Source of the DNA: Mucilaginibacter sp. CSA2-8R
GTDB lineage: Bacteria; Bacteroidota; Bacteroidia; Sphingobacteriales; Sphingobacteriaceae
Length of the DNA: 64,000 nt
NCBI RefSeq assembly: GCF_038806765.1
Contig: NZ_CP152389.1
Coordinates: forward strand, 3,658,001-3,722,000
Direction: 5' to 3'
In this document: piece after piece, positions 8,678 to 18,919 of the stretch
Layout of the letters: each line of letters begins with the position of its first letter
How positions within the stretch are numbered: position 1 is the first letter of the stretch
Translations under genes and position numbers: made by a program
Notes under the pieces: model-generated
Databases searched by the model: none
The model's input: only the letters and a program-made list of their open reading frames with translations
What the model was told of the DNA's origin: nothing

Positions 8678-10018
8678 ATGAAAAAACTCCGCCTCTCCGT
8701 TAAGCATATTCTTGTCGTTTCGTTTTTTGTAGCCCTAAGTTCGTGTAGCGAAAAAGGCCCCATGGCGCTTTTCAAAAAAATGTCGCCGCACGATGCTTAT
8801 GCCCAACGCCTTAAAGATGCCGGGCTCGATCGCTCGGCCATGGGCAATGCGTGGTTGCAAAAAAGCGAAACCAGTGTTACTAATGCTTTAAATATTGACG
8901 TTCCGTACAAAGAAACAGGTTATTTTTCGGCAGAAAAGATACCTGCAGCAGCCCTTCGGTTTAATGCGCAACGCGGACAAAAACTACACATCAGCCTCAG
9001 CAAAAAACCAACTCAAAATTTTGCCATCTATATGGATTTGCTGGAAGAACGCAATTCCAGCGACCGTAAACTTGTAGCCTCGGCCGACACCATAGGATTG
9101 TTGCTGGATTATGAAATAAAAACAACCGGAAAATACATTTTAAGATTACACCCCGAATTGTTGAGCAGCGGAGAGTATACTGTAAGTATTACTTCCGGAC
9201 CATCCTTAAGCTTCCCGGTATCCGCTATGGGAAAGCCCAGCATTGGCAGCTTTTGGGGAGATGGCCGCGACAACGGCGGCCGCAAGCATGAGGGCATAGA
9301 TATTTTTGCGCCTAAATTAACCCCTGCTGTAGCAGCCGCCGAAGGGACCGTAACCAACGTAACCGAAAACAAGTTAGGTGGCCTTGTAGTTTTTATGCAT
9401 CCTAACAATCGCGATTATTCACTCTATTATGCTCACCTGGATAAACAGTTGGTACAAAACGGACAAAACGTACGCATTGGTGATACCATTGGTTTGGTAG
9501 GTAATACAGGCAATGCGCGCACTACACCATCGCATCTGCATTTTGGCATTTACACTAACGGCGGTGCCATTAATCCGCTTCCATTTGTTGACCGTGCTGT
9601 TAAAAACCCCAAACCCATCAGTGCTAAACTAAACTTACTGGATGCAACGGCAAGAACTATCAATACCAATACCCGGCTATACGTACAACCTGATGAAAAA
9701 GCGATGGTCAGAACAACACTCCCCATCAGCACTGTTATACAAATTGAGGCTGCAACTGATGATTGGTATAAAGTAAGTCTGCCCGATGGCACGCAAGGCT
9801 ATATTTATAGCAAAAACGTGATACCGGCAAATACATTACGCAAGGCAAACGTTAAAACAACCCAACCTTTACTCGACTTACCTGACACTTTAAACGGCGC
9901 CCGTATAACCACATTGGCCTCGGGGCAAGCAATTAACATCAAAGGCTCATTCAAAAATTATTTTTTGATTACCGACAAAAATGACAATACAGGATGGATG
10001 GAAGCAGAACGTAAATAA
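8678..10018 (+). CDS. M23-family peptidoglycan endopeptidase lipoprotein with SH3 domain
   Basis: Lipoprotein of about 446 residues. The signal peptide ends in ALSSC (Cys near residue 26). The middle region (about 190-310) is a LytM/M23 zinc endopeptidase domain with intact ligands, KHEGIDIFAP (His, Asp) and SHLHFGIY (HxH motif), so it is predicted to be active on peptide cross-links of peptidoglycan. A bacterial SH3-like domain follows (about 330-385, RLYVQPDE to GYIYSKNV), with a second related module at the end (ATTLASGQAINIKGSF region). ATG at 8678 is preferred to the TTG at 8663 because it opens directly with the signal peptide. It stands alone behind the decayed gene. Confidence 0.88.
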   Translation: MKKLRLSVKHILVVSFFVALSSCSEKGPMALFKKMSPHDAYAQRLKDAGLDRSAMGNAWLQKSETSVTNALNIDVPYKETGYFSAEKIPAAALRFNAQRGQKLHISLSKKPTQNFAIYMDLLEERNSSDRKLVASADTIGLLLDYEIKTTGKYILRLHPELLSSGEYTVSITSGPSLSFPVSAMGKPSIGSFWGDGRDNGGRKHEGIDIFAPKLTPAVAAAEGTVTNVTENKLGGLVVFMHPNNRDYSLYYAHLDKQLVQNGQNVRIGDTIGLVGNTGNARTTPSHLHFGIYTNGGAINPLPFVDRAVKNPKPISAKLNLLDATARTINTNTRLYVQPDEKAMVRTTLPISTVIQIEAATDDWYKVSLPDGTQGYIYSKNVIPANTLRKANVKTTQPLLDLPDTLNGARITTLASGQAINIKGSFKNYFLITDKNDNTGWMEAERK

Positions 10019-10174
10019 TTTGAAATAATAACAGTTTATAATACCACAGCGAACTCACTGTAGTGCTTTAAGTTAAATCAGCAGGTCAACTCATAAAACT
10101 GCGCTTTACTACCATATTTACTTAGGCTTGACTACATTTTTTGTAAAACCTAAATGGTCAGCCAAATAAATTGC

Positions 10175-10182
10175 TATTTTTG
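10175..10182 (+). promoter_or_regulatory. TAnnTTTG -7 element upstream of pyrG
   Basis: TATTTTTG fits the Bacteroidota -7 consensus. Transcription would start near 10189, leaving a 5' leader of about 50 bases before the pyrG ATG. Confidence 0.45.
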
Positions 10183-10239
10183 CATCCCGTACACATAGCA
10201 TTGGTTTAGGCATTAGCTAAGGCCAGATTCATCATTATC

Positions 10240-11850
10240 ATGACTAAATATATTTTTGTTACGGGCGGCGTTACCTCGTCGTTAGGAAAAGGTATCATCT
10301 CTGCTTCACTGGCCAAATTGCTGCAATCACGCGGCTACCGGGTGACTATCCAAAAATTTGATCCTTATATTAACATCGACCCGGGAACGTTAAATCCGTA
10401 CGAACATGGTGAATGCTATGTAACCGAAGATGGCGCAGAAACCGACCTGGACTTAGGCCATTACGAGCGTTTCTTAAACACGCCTACTTCGCAGGCCAAC
10501 AACATTACTACCGGCCGTATCTATCAAAATGTAATTAACCGCGAGCGCGAAGGTGCATTTTTAGGCAAAACCGTACAAGTGGTACCTCATATTACCGACG
10601 AGATTAAACGCAATTTTAAAATACTGGGCGAAAACGGTGATTTCGACATTGTGATTACTGAAATTGGTGGTACGGTAGGTGATATTGAATCGTTGCCCTT
10701 TGTTGAAGCGGTGCGCCAGTTTAGATGGGAAGCCGGGTCGAGCAACTCTTTAGTGATCCACTTAACGCTGGTTCCGTTTTTAGCTGCTGCCGGCGAGCTT
10801 AAAACCAAACCTACGCAGCACTCGGTAAAAATGCTGCTGGAGTATGGTATACAACCAGACATTCTGGTTTGCCGCACCGAGCATCATTTAAATGCCGACA
10901 TACGTAAAAAGGTAGCACAGTTCTGTAATGTAAATATCAATGCCGTTATTGAGTCTATCGATGCCTCTACTATTTACGATGTGCCATTGTTGATGCTTAA
11001 AGAACAACTGGACAAAACGGTTTTAACCAAATTAAAGCTCCCTAATAAAAACGAACCTAACCTCGAAAACTGGAAAGACTTTTTAGGTCGCTTAAAAAAC
11101 CCTACTGCCGAGGTTCGCATTGGCTTAGTGGGCAAATACGTGGAGTTACCAGATGCTTATAAATCAATTACTGAGGCTTTTATACACGCCGGTGCCAAAA
11201 ACGAGTGTAAAGTTAAAGTTGAATATATTCACTCAGAGCAATTAACGCCCGAAAATGCTATTGAACGCCTACGCGGTTTACAAGGTGTGCTTGTAGCACC
11301 AGGCTTTGGCCAGCGCGGCTTTGAAGGCAAAATTGAGGCTATCCGCTACGTGCGCGAAAACAATATTCCTTTCTTTGGTATTTGCCTGGGCATGCAATGC
11401 GCCGTGGTAGAATTTGGTCGCCATGTATTGCACTTAGACGCCGCCAACAGTGTAGAGATGGATGGGCATACTACTTATCCGGTGATCAGCATGATGGAAG
11501 ATCAGAAAAATGTGACCAACAAGGGCGGTACTATGCGTTTGGGCGCTTACCCCTGCGACCTTAAAAAAGGTAGCAAGGCCGCAGCCATTTATGGCAAGCC
11601 GCACATTACAGAACGCCACCGTCACCGTTATGAGTTTAACAACGATTACCTGAAACAGTATGAAGACGCCGGCATGATTCCGTCGGGCATTAACCCTGAG
11701 AATGGTTTAGTTGAGATTGTTGAACTCAAAAACCATCCGTTTTTTGTGGGTTCGCAATTTCACCCCGAATTAAAATCAACGGTTGCTAATCCTCACCCAC
11801 TTTTTGTTAACTTTGTTGCTGCTTCGCTGGCTTATGCCCGCAAAAACTAA
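10240..11850 (+). CDS. pyrG: CTP synthase
   Basis: Makes CTP from UTP, ATP and glutamine in the cytoplasm. The N-terminal synthetase domain (about 1-270) opens with [14 protein letters not shown] and contains the metal-binding acidic stretch [15 protein letters not shown]. The C-terminal class I glutamine amidotransferase domain (about 295-536) has the nucleophile Cys in [13 protein letters not shown] and the His-Glu pair in [15 protein letters not shown]. 536 residues is full length. yidC follows after a gap of 21 bp, so the two are probably one transcript. Confidence 0.97.
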   Translation: MTKYIFVTGGVTSSLGKGIISASLAKLLQSRGYRVTIQKFDPYINIDPGTLNPYEHGECYVTEDGAETDLDLGHYERFLNTPTSQANNITTGRIYQNVINREREGAFLGKTVQVVPHITDEIKRNFKILGENGDFDIVITEIGGTVGDIESLPFVEAVRQFRWEAGSSNSLVIHLTLVPFLAAAGELKTKPTQHSVKMLLEYGIQPDILVCRTEHHLNADIRKKVAQFCNVNINAVIESIDASTIYDVPLLMLKEQLDKTVLTKLKLPNKNEPNLENWKDFLGRLKNPTAEVRIGLVGKYVELPDAYKSITEAFIHAGAKNECKVKVEYIHSEQLTPENAIERLRGLQGVLVAPGFGQRGFEGKIEAIRYVRENNIPFFGICLGMQCAVVEFGRHVLHLDAANSVEMDGHTTYPVISMMEDQKNVTNKGGTMRLGAYPCDLKKGSKAAAIYGKPHITERHRHRYEFNNDYLKQYEDAGMIPSGINPENGLVEIVELKNHPFFVGSQFHPELKSTVANPHPLFVNFVAASLAYARKN

Positions 11851-11871
11851 TTAACTGCACTTACATAGATA

Positions 11872-13701
11872 ATGGATAGAAATACCTTCACGGGCTTATT
11901 CCTGATCGCGGTGATCCTGATCGGCTCGTTCTTTTTAATGAAACCTTCTGAAGAGGAGGCAAAAAAAGCTCGTCAAATTGAGCATATCGACTCGCTGAAA
12001 AAAGCCGGTGCTCTTAAAAAAGCACCTGTCGTAGCAGTTAAAGATTCCGCAAAGACGCCGGTCGTTGATTCGGCTGCACTTAAAGCTCCTTTCGGCAGCT
12101 CAACCGTTGGCCAAGAACAACTGATTACCCTCGAAAATAAAGATATCCGGGTAAAATTGAGTAGCCGCGGCGGCCGGGTATACAGTGTAGAGCTTAAAAA
12201 CTTCAAGACCTTTGATAAAAAGCCGCTAATTTTGTTTGATGGCAATAGCAACCAGTTTGGTTTACGCTTTACCGCAGGCAGTACAGTTATCAACACTAAC
12301 GACCGCTATTTTACGCAATCACCCGCCACAACTAATACTGCCGGTACAGACAGCAGCGCCGTTACCATGCGCTTAAGTTACAGTCCTACCCAATACATTG
12401 ACTACGTTTACACCCTGCCGGCTACTGGTTACAAGCTTGGCTTTACTATTAAAACCAATGGTTTAGACAATGTGGTAAGCAGCAAAGCACTAACGCTCAA
12501 CTGGGCCGCAAGCTTACACAAGCAAGAAAAAGATTTAGCTCAGGAGCGTTTATATTCGACAGTTTATTATAAAACCACCGAGAATGATGTTGACTACTTG
12601 AAGCTAAACAAAGACGACAGCAAACAAGTTGCCGACGAAAAAATACAATGGATATCTTTTAAACAGCACTTTTTCTCGAACGTGCTGATTGCTAAACAAG
12701 GCTTTGATAAAGTAAACATTGCCGTAAGCACCGATGTCAACTCAGCAGATGTTAAGCAGATGAAAGCCGGCTTAACGCTGATTGATAACAATTCAGGCAT
12801 TTACCCAATGGAGTTTTATTTTGGCCCTAACCGTTTCAGCACCCTGCAAAAACAAGGTTACAACCTGGAAAAACAAATTGATTTGGGCTGGGGACCGCTT
12901 AAATTCATCAACCGTTGGGCTGTAATTCCGGTATTTAACTTTTTACAGAACTTTAACTGGAACATGGGCTTTGTGATACTGGCCTTAACGGTGTTATTGA
13001 AACTGGTGCTATCGCCACTAACTTACAAATCATATCTCAGTATGGCCAAAATGAAAGTTTTGAAGCCGGAAATGGATGAGATTAAAACTAAAGTTGGCGA
13101 AGATAATCCTACCCTGTTACAGCAGGAATATATGAAACTGTACCGCAAAGCAGGTGTTAACCCATTGGGTGGTTGTTTACCATTATTGCTCCAAATGCCT
13201 ATCATCTTTGCCTTTTTACGCTTCTTCCCAAGCTTATTTGAGCTGCGCGGCGAAAGCTTTTTATGGATGAAAGATTTATCAACTTATGATGCGGTAATTA
13301 ATTTTGGCTTTAACGTTCCGTTTATAGGTAACCACTTAAGTGCGATGTGTTTGCTGATGACCATCTCTACCCTTATTTATACCTACTTTAACAACCAGGT
13401 ATCAGGTGCTACCGGGCAGATGAAATATATTGGTTACATCAGCCCTATCATGTTCCTGGGCTTTTTGAACAGCTATCCCGCAGGTTTGAACTATTATTAT
13501 TTCCTAGCCAACATGTTCACTTTCCTGCAGCAATACCTTATCCGTTTGTGGGTGGATGATAAAAAGATACATGCTCAGATCCAGGAGAACAAAAACAAGC
13601 CAGAAGATACTAAAAAGAAGAAATCTGGTTTCCAGGCTAAGATGGAAGAGATGATGCGTCAGCAACAGCAAGCGCAACAAACACAAGGTAAAAAGAAATA
13701 A
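11872..13701 (+). CDS. yidC: Membrane protein insertase YidC
   Basis: Inner-membrane insertase and foldase for membrane proteins. The N-terminal helix (about 5-23, FTGLFLIAVILIGSFFLM) anchors a large periplasmic beta-sandwich domain (about 60-350). The conserved C-terminal insertase core has about five helices. It contains the cytoplasmic coiled hairpin KMKVLKPEMDEIKTK and the signature GVNPLGGCLPLLLQMPIIFA. A basic, Gln-rich cytoplasmic tail closes the 609 residues. It is co-oriented with pyrG 21 bp upstream, and a strong bidirectional terminator separates it from convergent mutS. Confidence 0.96.
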   Translation: MDRNTFTGLFLIAVILIGSFFLMKPSEEEAKKARQIEHIDSLKKAGALKKAPVVAVKDSAKTPVVDSAALKAPFGSSTVGQEQLITLENKDIRVKLSSRGGRVYSVELKNFKTFDKKPLILFDGNSNQFGLRFTAGSTVINTNDRYFTQSPATTNTAGTDSSAVTMRLSYSPTQYIDYVYTLPATGYKLGFTIKTNGLDNVVSSKALTLNWAASLHKQEKDLAQERLYSTVYYKTTENDVDYLKLNKDDSKQVADEKIQWISFKQHFFSNVLIAKQGFDKVNIAVSTDVNSADVKQMKAGLTLIDNNSGIYPMEFYFGPNRFSTLQKQGYNLEKQIDLGWGPLKFINRWAVIPVFNFLQNFNWNMGFVILALTVLLKLVLSPLTYKSYLSMAKMKVLKPEMDEIKTKVGEDNPTLLQQEYMKLYRKAGVNPLGGCLPLLLQMPIIFAFLRFFPSLFELRGESFLWMKDLSTYDAVINFGFNVPFIGNHLSAMCLLMTISTLIYTYFNNQVSGATGQMKYIGYISPIMFLGFLNSYPAGLNYYYFLANMFTFLQQYLIRLWVDDKKIHAQIQENKNKPEDTKKKKSGFQAKMEEMMRQQQQAQQTQGKKK

Positions 13702-13712
13702 TTTTCCATAAA

Positions 13713-13761
13713 TATAACAGAAAAGCCGCAGTTCATTTTGAGCTGCGGCTTTTCTGTTATA
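13713..13761. terminator. Bidirectional terminator between yidC and mutS
   Basis: A 19-bp perfect stem (13713-13731 with 13743-13761) closes an 11-base loop. The inner part GCCGCAG/CTGCGGC is GC-rich and flanked by A/T runs, so it works for both converging genes. Confidence 0.8.
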
Positions 13762-13793
13762 AAGTACTTTACTTATTTTATTTGCAGATGTGG

Positions 13794-16409
13794 CTATCCT
13801 TTGATTAACCGCTGAATTTCGTCCAACTTCATCAATGCCTCAACAGGTGTAAGAGTGTTCACATCCAGGTTGTTCAGCATATCGCGTATTTTTACTAGAA
13901 CAGGATCGTCAATAGAGAACATCTGTAGTTGTAAAGCTTGCTTTTGCACTTTTTTAATACTCTCCTTAATATTTTCGCCACCTGTACGCTCAGCTTCCAG
14001 CTTTTTCAAAATTTCATTAGCACGGGTGAGCACCTTGTGCGGCATACCAGCCAGCTTAGCCACGTGTATACCAAAGCTATGCTCGCTGCCGCCTGGTACC
14101 AGCTTGCGTAAAAAGATGATTTGGTTACCCACCTCTTTAACGGTAACATTAAAATTTTTGACACGACCAAACATATTGGTGAGCTCATTTAACTCGTGGT
14201 AATGTGTTGCAAACAGCGTTTTTGCTTTAGCACTGGGATGGTTGTGCAAATACTCGGCAATGGCCCAGGCAATAGATATACCATCGTAAGTGCTGGTCCC
14301 ACGTCCAATCTCGTCCAGCAATATCAAACTCCGGTTACTCAAATTATTTAGGATGCTGGCCGTTTCATTCATCTCCACCATAAAAGTAGACTCTCCCGAC
14401 GATAAATTGTCCGACGCTCCTACTCTGGTAAACACCTTATCAACCAGACCAATAATGGCTTGCTTGGCGGGCACAAAGCACCCCATTTGCGCCAGCAACA
14501 CAATAAGCCCGGTTTGCCTCAGCAAAGCCGATTTACCCGCCATGTTAGGGCCTGTAATGATGATGATTTGCTGGCTTTCTGAGTCAAGGTAAACATCGTT
14601 GGTAATATATTCCTCGCCCGGTGGCAGGTTCTTTTCAATAACCGGGTGACGGCCGCCTTTAATATCAATCAGTAAACCATCATTAATTTGCGGCTTTACA
14701 TAGTAGTTTTTGATAGAAACCGTAGCAAAGTTGAGCAGCACGTCTAACCGGGCAATTAGTTGTGCGTTAAGCTGTATAGGCTTTATGTATTCGGTTAAGG
14801 CATAAAGCAAATCGTTATATAACTGTGTTTCTAAGGCCAGTATTTTTTCTTCGGCACCTAAAATCTGCTCTTCGTACTCTTTAAGTTCGGGGGTTATGTA
14901 GCGCTCGGCATTAACCAGCGTTTGCTTGCGTATCCAATCTGACGGTACCTTGTCCCTATGGGCGTGGGTAACCTCCAAATAATAGCCGAAAACGTTATTA
15001 AAGGCTACTTTAAGTGAGGGTATCCCGGTATGCTCTGCTTCGCGTTTCTGAATTTCGAGCAGGTAACCTTTACCACCAAAAGCAATCTTACGCAGGCGGT
15101 CAAGCTCTTCATGTATCCCCTCGGCCATTACCCCGCCCTTGACCAGCTGCACAGGAGGTTCTGCATGCAGTTCGCGTCCAATTTTCTCGCAGATGTAATC
15201 ACAAGGGTTAAGTTGATTGCCAATAGCCATAAGCGCCTCACTGCCCCTGCCCTGCTCGGTACACATCATTTTGATATTGCCGATGGCTTGCAAAGCTTTA
15301 CGCAACTGGCAAACTTCGCGTGGGTTAGCCTTTTGCAAACCGATTTTGCTGATGAGCCTTTCTAAGTCACCTACCTGGCGTATGCAGTTTTGAAAATCGT
15401 TGCGCAACTCTTCATGGTCTATGAGATGCTGTACCACATTTAGCCGGTCTTGTATAGGCTTCAGTTCTTTTAATGGCATTACTATCCACCGGCGCAACAG
15501 CCGCGCTCCCATAGGCGAACACGTATGATCAAGCACGTCTACTAACGTTACCGCATTTTCATTAGCCGAGCCAATAAGCTCAAGGTTGCGAATACTGAAC
15601 CGGTCCAGCCACAAGTAACGATCCTCTTCAATACGACTGATCGCACTGATGTGTGTTAAATTGCGGTGCTCAGTTTCATTCAAATAATGCAATGCCACAC
15701 CGGCGGCAACAATACCTAAATTTAATTTCTCGATACCAAACCCCTTGAGCGATTGAACACCAAAATGCTTGGTGAGAGTTTCATAAGGATAGTCGCCGCT
15801 ATAAGCCCAGTCGTCAAGCATGTAGGTGTAATACCCATCGCCAAATTTTTCGGCAAAATCGCGTTTACAGCTTTTAGGGAAGATAATTTCGCTCGGACTG
15901 AACGACTGCAACAGCTTATCAATATAATCGGCATTGCCCTGGGCTGTTAAAAACTCGCCGGTAGATATATCAATAAAAGCGATACCTAAACTGCTTTTAT
16001 CAAAATAAATAGAAGCCAGGTAATTGTTACTTTTTTGCTGCAGAATATTATCACTCACCGCCACACCCGGTGTAACCAATTCGGTTACGCCCCGCTTAAC
16101 GATGGTTTTAGTCATTTTTGGATCTTCCAGCTGATCGCAGATGGCCACCCTCTGCCCTGCACGAACCAGCTTAGGCAAATACGTTTCGAGCGAATGATGC
16201 GGAAAACCGGCCAACTCAATATGCGTAGCAGCACCGTTAGCACGGCGGGTAAGTACAATGCCTAAAATACCAGCTGTTTTAACGGCATCTTCGCCAAAGG
16301 TTTCATAAAAATCGCCCACACGAAACAGCAGCAAAGCCCCCGGATATTTGGCTTTGATTTGATTATACTGCTGCATCAGCGGCGTTTCTTTGGTAGCGTT
16401 TTTGCCCAA
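13794..16409 (-). CDS. mutS: DNA mismatch repair ATPase MutS
   Basis: Recognises mispairs and small loops and starts mismatch repair. The N-terminal mismatch-binding domain has the Phe-x-Glu wedge in VGDFYETFG (F34, E36). Connector, lever and clamp domains follow. The C-terminal ABC-type ATPase has Walker [11 protein letters not shown], the loop STFMVEM, Walker [14 protein letters not shown] and the His of LFATHYHEL. 871 residues is full length. The start appears to be TTG at 16409: there is no upstream ATG, and homologues begin with a similar short basic stretch before KETPLMQQY. The next in-frame ATG would remove 11 residues. Confidence 0.95.
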   Translation of the reverse strand: MGKNATKETPLMQQYNQIKAKYPGALLLFRVGDFYETFGEDAVKTAGILGIVLTRRANGAATHIELAGFPHHSLETYLPKLVRAGQRVAICDQLEDPKMTKTIVKRGVTELVTPGVAVSDNILQQKSNNYLASIYFDKSSLGIAFIDISTGEFLTAQGNADYIDKLLQSFSPSEIIFPKSCKRDFAEKFGDGYYTYMLDDWAYSGDYPYETLTKHFGVQSLKGFGIEKLNLGIVAAGVALHYLNETEHRNLTHISAISRIEEDRYLWLDRFSIRNLELIGSANENAVTLVDVLDHTCSPMGARLLRRWIVMPLKELKPIQDRLNVVQHLIDHEELRNDFQNCIRQVGDLERLISKIGLQKANPREVCQLRKALQAIGNIKMMCTEQGRGSEALMAIGNQLNPCDYICEKIGRELHAEPPVQLVKGGVMAEGIHEELDRLRKIAFGGKGYLLEIQKREAEHTGIPSLKVAFNNVFGYYLEVTHAHRDKVPSDWIRKQTLVNAERYITPELKEYEEQILGAEEKILALETQLYNDLLYALTEYIKPIQLNAQLIARLDVLLNFATVSIKNYYVKPQINDGLLIDIKGGRHPVIEKNLPPGEEYITNDVYLDSESQQIIIITGPNMAGKSALLRQTGLIVLLAQMGCFVPAKQAIIGLVDKVFTRVGASDNLSSGESTFMVEMNETASILNNLSNRSLILLDEIGRGTSTYDGISIAWAIAEYLHNHPSAKAKTLFATHYHELNELTNMFGRVKNFNVTVKEVGNQIIFLRKLVPGGSEHSFGIHVAKLAGMPHKVLTRANEILKKLEAERTGGENIKESIKKVQKQALQLQMFSIDDPVLVKIRDMLNNLDVNTLTPVEALMKLDEIQRLIKG

Positions 16410-16509
16410 GCGTCTAAAATTTAATAAACGGTAAAATTAACGCTTTGAACCCTACTAACGGCTCATTGTTGAAAATTTGTAAAATGCAGGCCCTTCGCCT
16501 CTGAAATTG

Positions 16510-16545
16510 AAAGGCCGGTACAATATTATTATTGCACCGGCCTTT
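16510..16545 (-). terminator. Terminator of the pepsin-like lipoprotein gene
   Basis: AAAGGCCGGT and ACCGGCCTTT pair, and CAAT/ATTG extends the stem across one mismatch. The hairpin lies 28 bases past the stop codon of the minus-strand gene that ends at 16573. Confidence 0.65.
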
Positions 16546-16572
16546 TGTTAATCATATATTAACAGCTATACC

Positions 16573-17679
16573 TCAGTTTTTTAGGCCAATAATGTGCCCG
16601 GCATAATTAGTAAGAGACTCATTATTAACAAAAAAATCAATACTCAAAATAGATCGGAGATCGCCGCTAATATTGGGGTTTTGTATCTGTGTAAGATTAC
16701 CGGTTGACGTAGTGGTATATTTGTAAACAAAGCCTTTATTGGTTGTTATGGTTACGTCGGTATTAGCAGGCAGCAAACCAAGAGCCTTAGTTTCTTTACT
16801 GTTTTCGACTACTGAAACAGACGGCGCCCCTGTGTCAAACAGGATTAGTGCAGGGGTGGAAGTAGCACCGTAAGTGATAGTTGCCGGTATATTTGGCGAA
16901 TACCCTCCTACAGATGAGTTGGTAAGCGGGTGCATTACAAAACCGGACGTGGTAGCTAAATCATCCGGTACTAAACCGATGGTCAGTAAATTTTGTATAA
17001 AATCTCCCTTGATAGTAAATGCGCTGCTGAGCTTGGCCAGCTTGAACCCACTGGTAATACCTACTGGTAAAGTGAAGCCGTTAAGCGGACTTTCGATAGC
17101 TGCGTAACTGAACCCACTGCCATTACCGGGCCCTACCCCAAACACATCAGCCGAGTGTTGCGGCAACTGCTTACCCGTACCGTCTACAATTTTATAGTAC
17201 AGAAAAAATGCTATTCTTTTGGTGGTTACAGAGCCAGCCGAGTTACCAATAGTAACAGGCGCATACGCCAAATTGCCATACTCTAAAGTACTTCCTGTTG
17301 CATCACCGTATGCATACCTTGCCGTTTTGTTAGTGATAGTTATCCCATTTACGCTTATGGAGTCGCCGGGGAATTGTATGCCATTTGCCGTGATCATGGA
17401 CGCTGGTATCAATCCGTTAGCATCTATAGTGAGACCTGAAGACCCTGTATCAAAAATACCAAAATATGGAGTTGGCAGAGGTTGGCTACCAATTTGACTA
17501 ATTGAAATGAAGATTCGCTTATTCGTATTATCAGTATATTGATACAAGCCAAGGGTAGCTAACGGCTTGGGTATAGGTACCGGATCTGTAGATCCACCTT
17601 TTTTACAAGCCATAAATAACGTTGCAATTAGGATAGCTAAAGTGTTGACCTTTAAATATGATGAGTAATTTAACTTCAT
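16573..17679 (-). CDS. Pepsin-like (family A1-type) aspartic protease homologue, lipoprotein
   Basis: 368 residues from ATG 17679 (an upstream codon at 17694 gives no better signal peptide). The signal peptide ends in LFMAC. The mature part has two DTG motifs about 205 residues apart: GIFDTGSSGLTI (Asp about 77) and LILFDTGAPSVSV (Asp about 282). Between them, YAYGDATGSTLEYG plus APVTIG resembles the pepsin flap, and SADVFGVGPG resembles the pepsin DGILGLG segment. The C-terminus SIDFFVNN with HIIGLKN resembles the closing strands of pepsins. This order matches a bilobal pepsin fold with both catalytic aspartates kept. Such proteins are rare in bacteria. The fold is inferred from motif order only. 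It stands alone in its transcript. Confidence 0.65.
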   Translation of the reverse strand: MKLNYSSYLKVNTLAILIATLFMACKKGGSTDPVPIPKPLATLGLYQYTDNTNKRIFISISQIGSQPLPTPYFGIFDTGSSGLTIDANGLIPASMITANGIQFPGDSISVNGITITNKTARYAYGDATGSTLEYGNLAYAPVTIGNSAGSVTTKRIAFFLYYKIVDGTGKQLPQHSADVFGVGPGNGSGFSYAAIESPLNGFTLPVGITSGFKLAKLSSAFTIKGDFIQNLLTIGLVPDDLATTSGFVMHPLTNSSVGGYSPNIPATITYGATSTPALILFDTGAPSVSVVENSKETKALGLLPANTDVTITTNKGFVYKYTTTSTGNLTQIQNPNISGDLRSILSIDFFVNNESLTNYAGHIIGLKN

Positions 17680-17694
17680 GTAATTTGATACCAA

Positions 17695-18344
17695 TTGATT
17701 TTTCCGCGATTCGCTATTGGAACTCTTCTTTATGATAACACTATAATCGACAGAAAGTTAAATAATTATCATAACATTTTATATAGTACATGAATAGATA
17801 ACCATAACAGTTATACAACTACACTTCCTTAAGACCGATAGTTCAGTTAAAGTTTACTTGGCAATGCCCTACCATTTCGATCTTTATCCAACATTTTACT
17901 CGCACGTGTTGATTATAAGGGCTAAATGTGATGATTGCATAGAGCAAGACTCAACTCACAGATAAGTTTGACACTTTGGAGCAAGTGGGATTGTTCCCCA
18001 ACAATTCCCCATATAGTGTAAGCAAATACCCGCTCATAAATGTACGCAGTGAGCACCCATTTCTTCTTGCAGGCAATTAAATTTTTTTTTTAGCAATAAA
18101 CAGGTTTAAAAGGAACAAAAAATTGCGTTTTTCTTAAAAAAACAGCGCTTTTCTATGCATTATTAATCCACAATCTATTTTTCACGGGTAAATGCAATAA
18201 AATTTGGAATACATTTTGGACAGTGTTTAACTGAAAGTTATTTCGCCACGATTAAAAATTAGCGTAATACTTACAAAACAATTCAACCTGCAAAACACTT
18301 TATTACAACCAAAGAAAAACATTTAACCTCTACATCTATTAACA
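17695..18344. other. 650-bp AT-rich intergenic region upstream of the exosortase cassette
   Basis: I see no convincing protein-coding stretch. One exact -7-type motif TAAGTTTG (about 17964) lies far from any start codon. The region separates the minus-strand pepsin-like gene from the plus-strand sorted-protein gene, so it must hold both promoters. No clear terminator or repeat is visible. Confidence 0.4.
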
Positions 18345-18899
18345 ATGAAAATCGCTACCTATATTTCTTTATTATTAATATCATGCTCTACTGCCTCTTT
18401 TGGTCAGTCTGATAACGCTTATTCAAACCAGTATCAAACGCCGATGGTATCGAGCTTATCATCTGCCGGCCAAATGAATAGTACCGCACAAAGCCAAAAT
18501 TCGTCTAAAAACAATGGCAATGGCAATAATGGAAATAACGGTAACAATGGCAATAACGGCAACAGTGGCGCTGGTTACGGTAATGGTGGACCTTACGATA
18601 GCAACTATGGCAGCCCAACCAACGGCAACAATGGTAATGGTCAAGGCCACGGTAATCCTAACGGCTATCAAGACGTACCTAACGGACCATGGAGCGACAA
18701 TAACCCAAATAATCCGTCACATCCAGCCCACCCTTGTAATCCCAATAACAAAAATTTTCCAAATAACGGCTGTAACGTTCAGACGCCTAACGTTCCTATG
18801 AATGACCATATTGGCCTTTTAATGCTTGCCGGTGGTAGTGCCGCAATGTTAATGATGTATAAACGCAAACAGAAAGTTAATAGCATCAATGCTATTTAA
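18345..18899 (+). CDS. Asn/Gly-rich secreted protein with C-terminal exosortase-type sorting tail
   Basis: 184 residues. A Sec signal peptide (about 1-20, ending SFGQ) leads into a low-complexity region. Residues 56-75 are tandem Asn-Asn-Gly repeats, followed by Gly/Asn/Pro-rich sequence with two cysteines (131 and 143). The C-terminus is tripartite: a short motif PMND (151-154), a hydrophobic helix (IGLLMLAGGSAAMLMM) and a basic cluster (KRKQK, 173-177). That layout is the hallmark of exosortase substrates and resembles the Bacteroidota tails built around PID or PLD motifs. The exosortase gene follows 20 bp downstream, making this its likely dedicated substrate. The repeat DNA is a short minisatellite prone to slippage. 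Confidence 0.75.
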   Translation: MKIATYISLLLISCSTASFGQSDNAYSNQYQTPMVSSLSSAGQMNSTAQSQNSSKNNGNGNNGNNGNNGNNGNSGAGYGNGGPYDSNYGSPTNGNNGNGQGHGNPNGYQDVPNGPWSDNNPNNPSHPAHPCNPNNKNFPNNGCNVQTPNVPMNDHIGLLMLAGGSAAMLMMYKRKQKVNSINAI

Positions 18900-18919
18900 T
18901 AATTGAGTTTGTTAAGGCT

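Noticed and set aside
14290..14592. Plus-strand open frames across mutS, glgB, purL and icd
   Set aside because: They are antisense shadows of conserved genes and have no domain, promoter or spacing of their own.
18500..18680. Repeats that might suggest a CRISPR array
   Set aside because: The units are short coding triplets inside one open frame, with no regular spacers.
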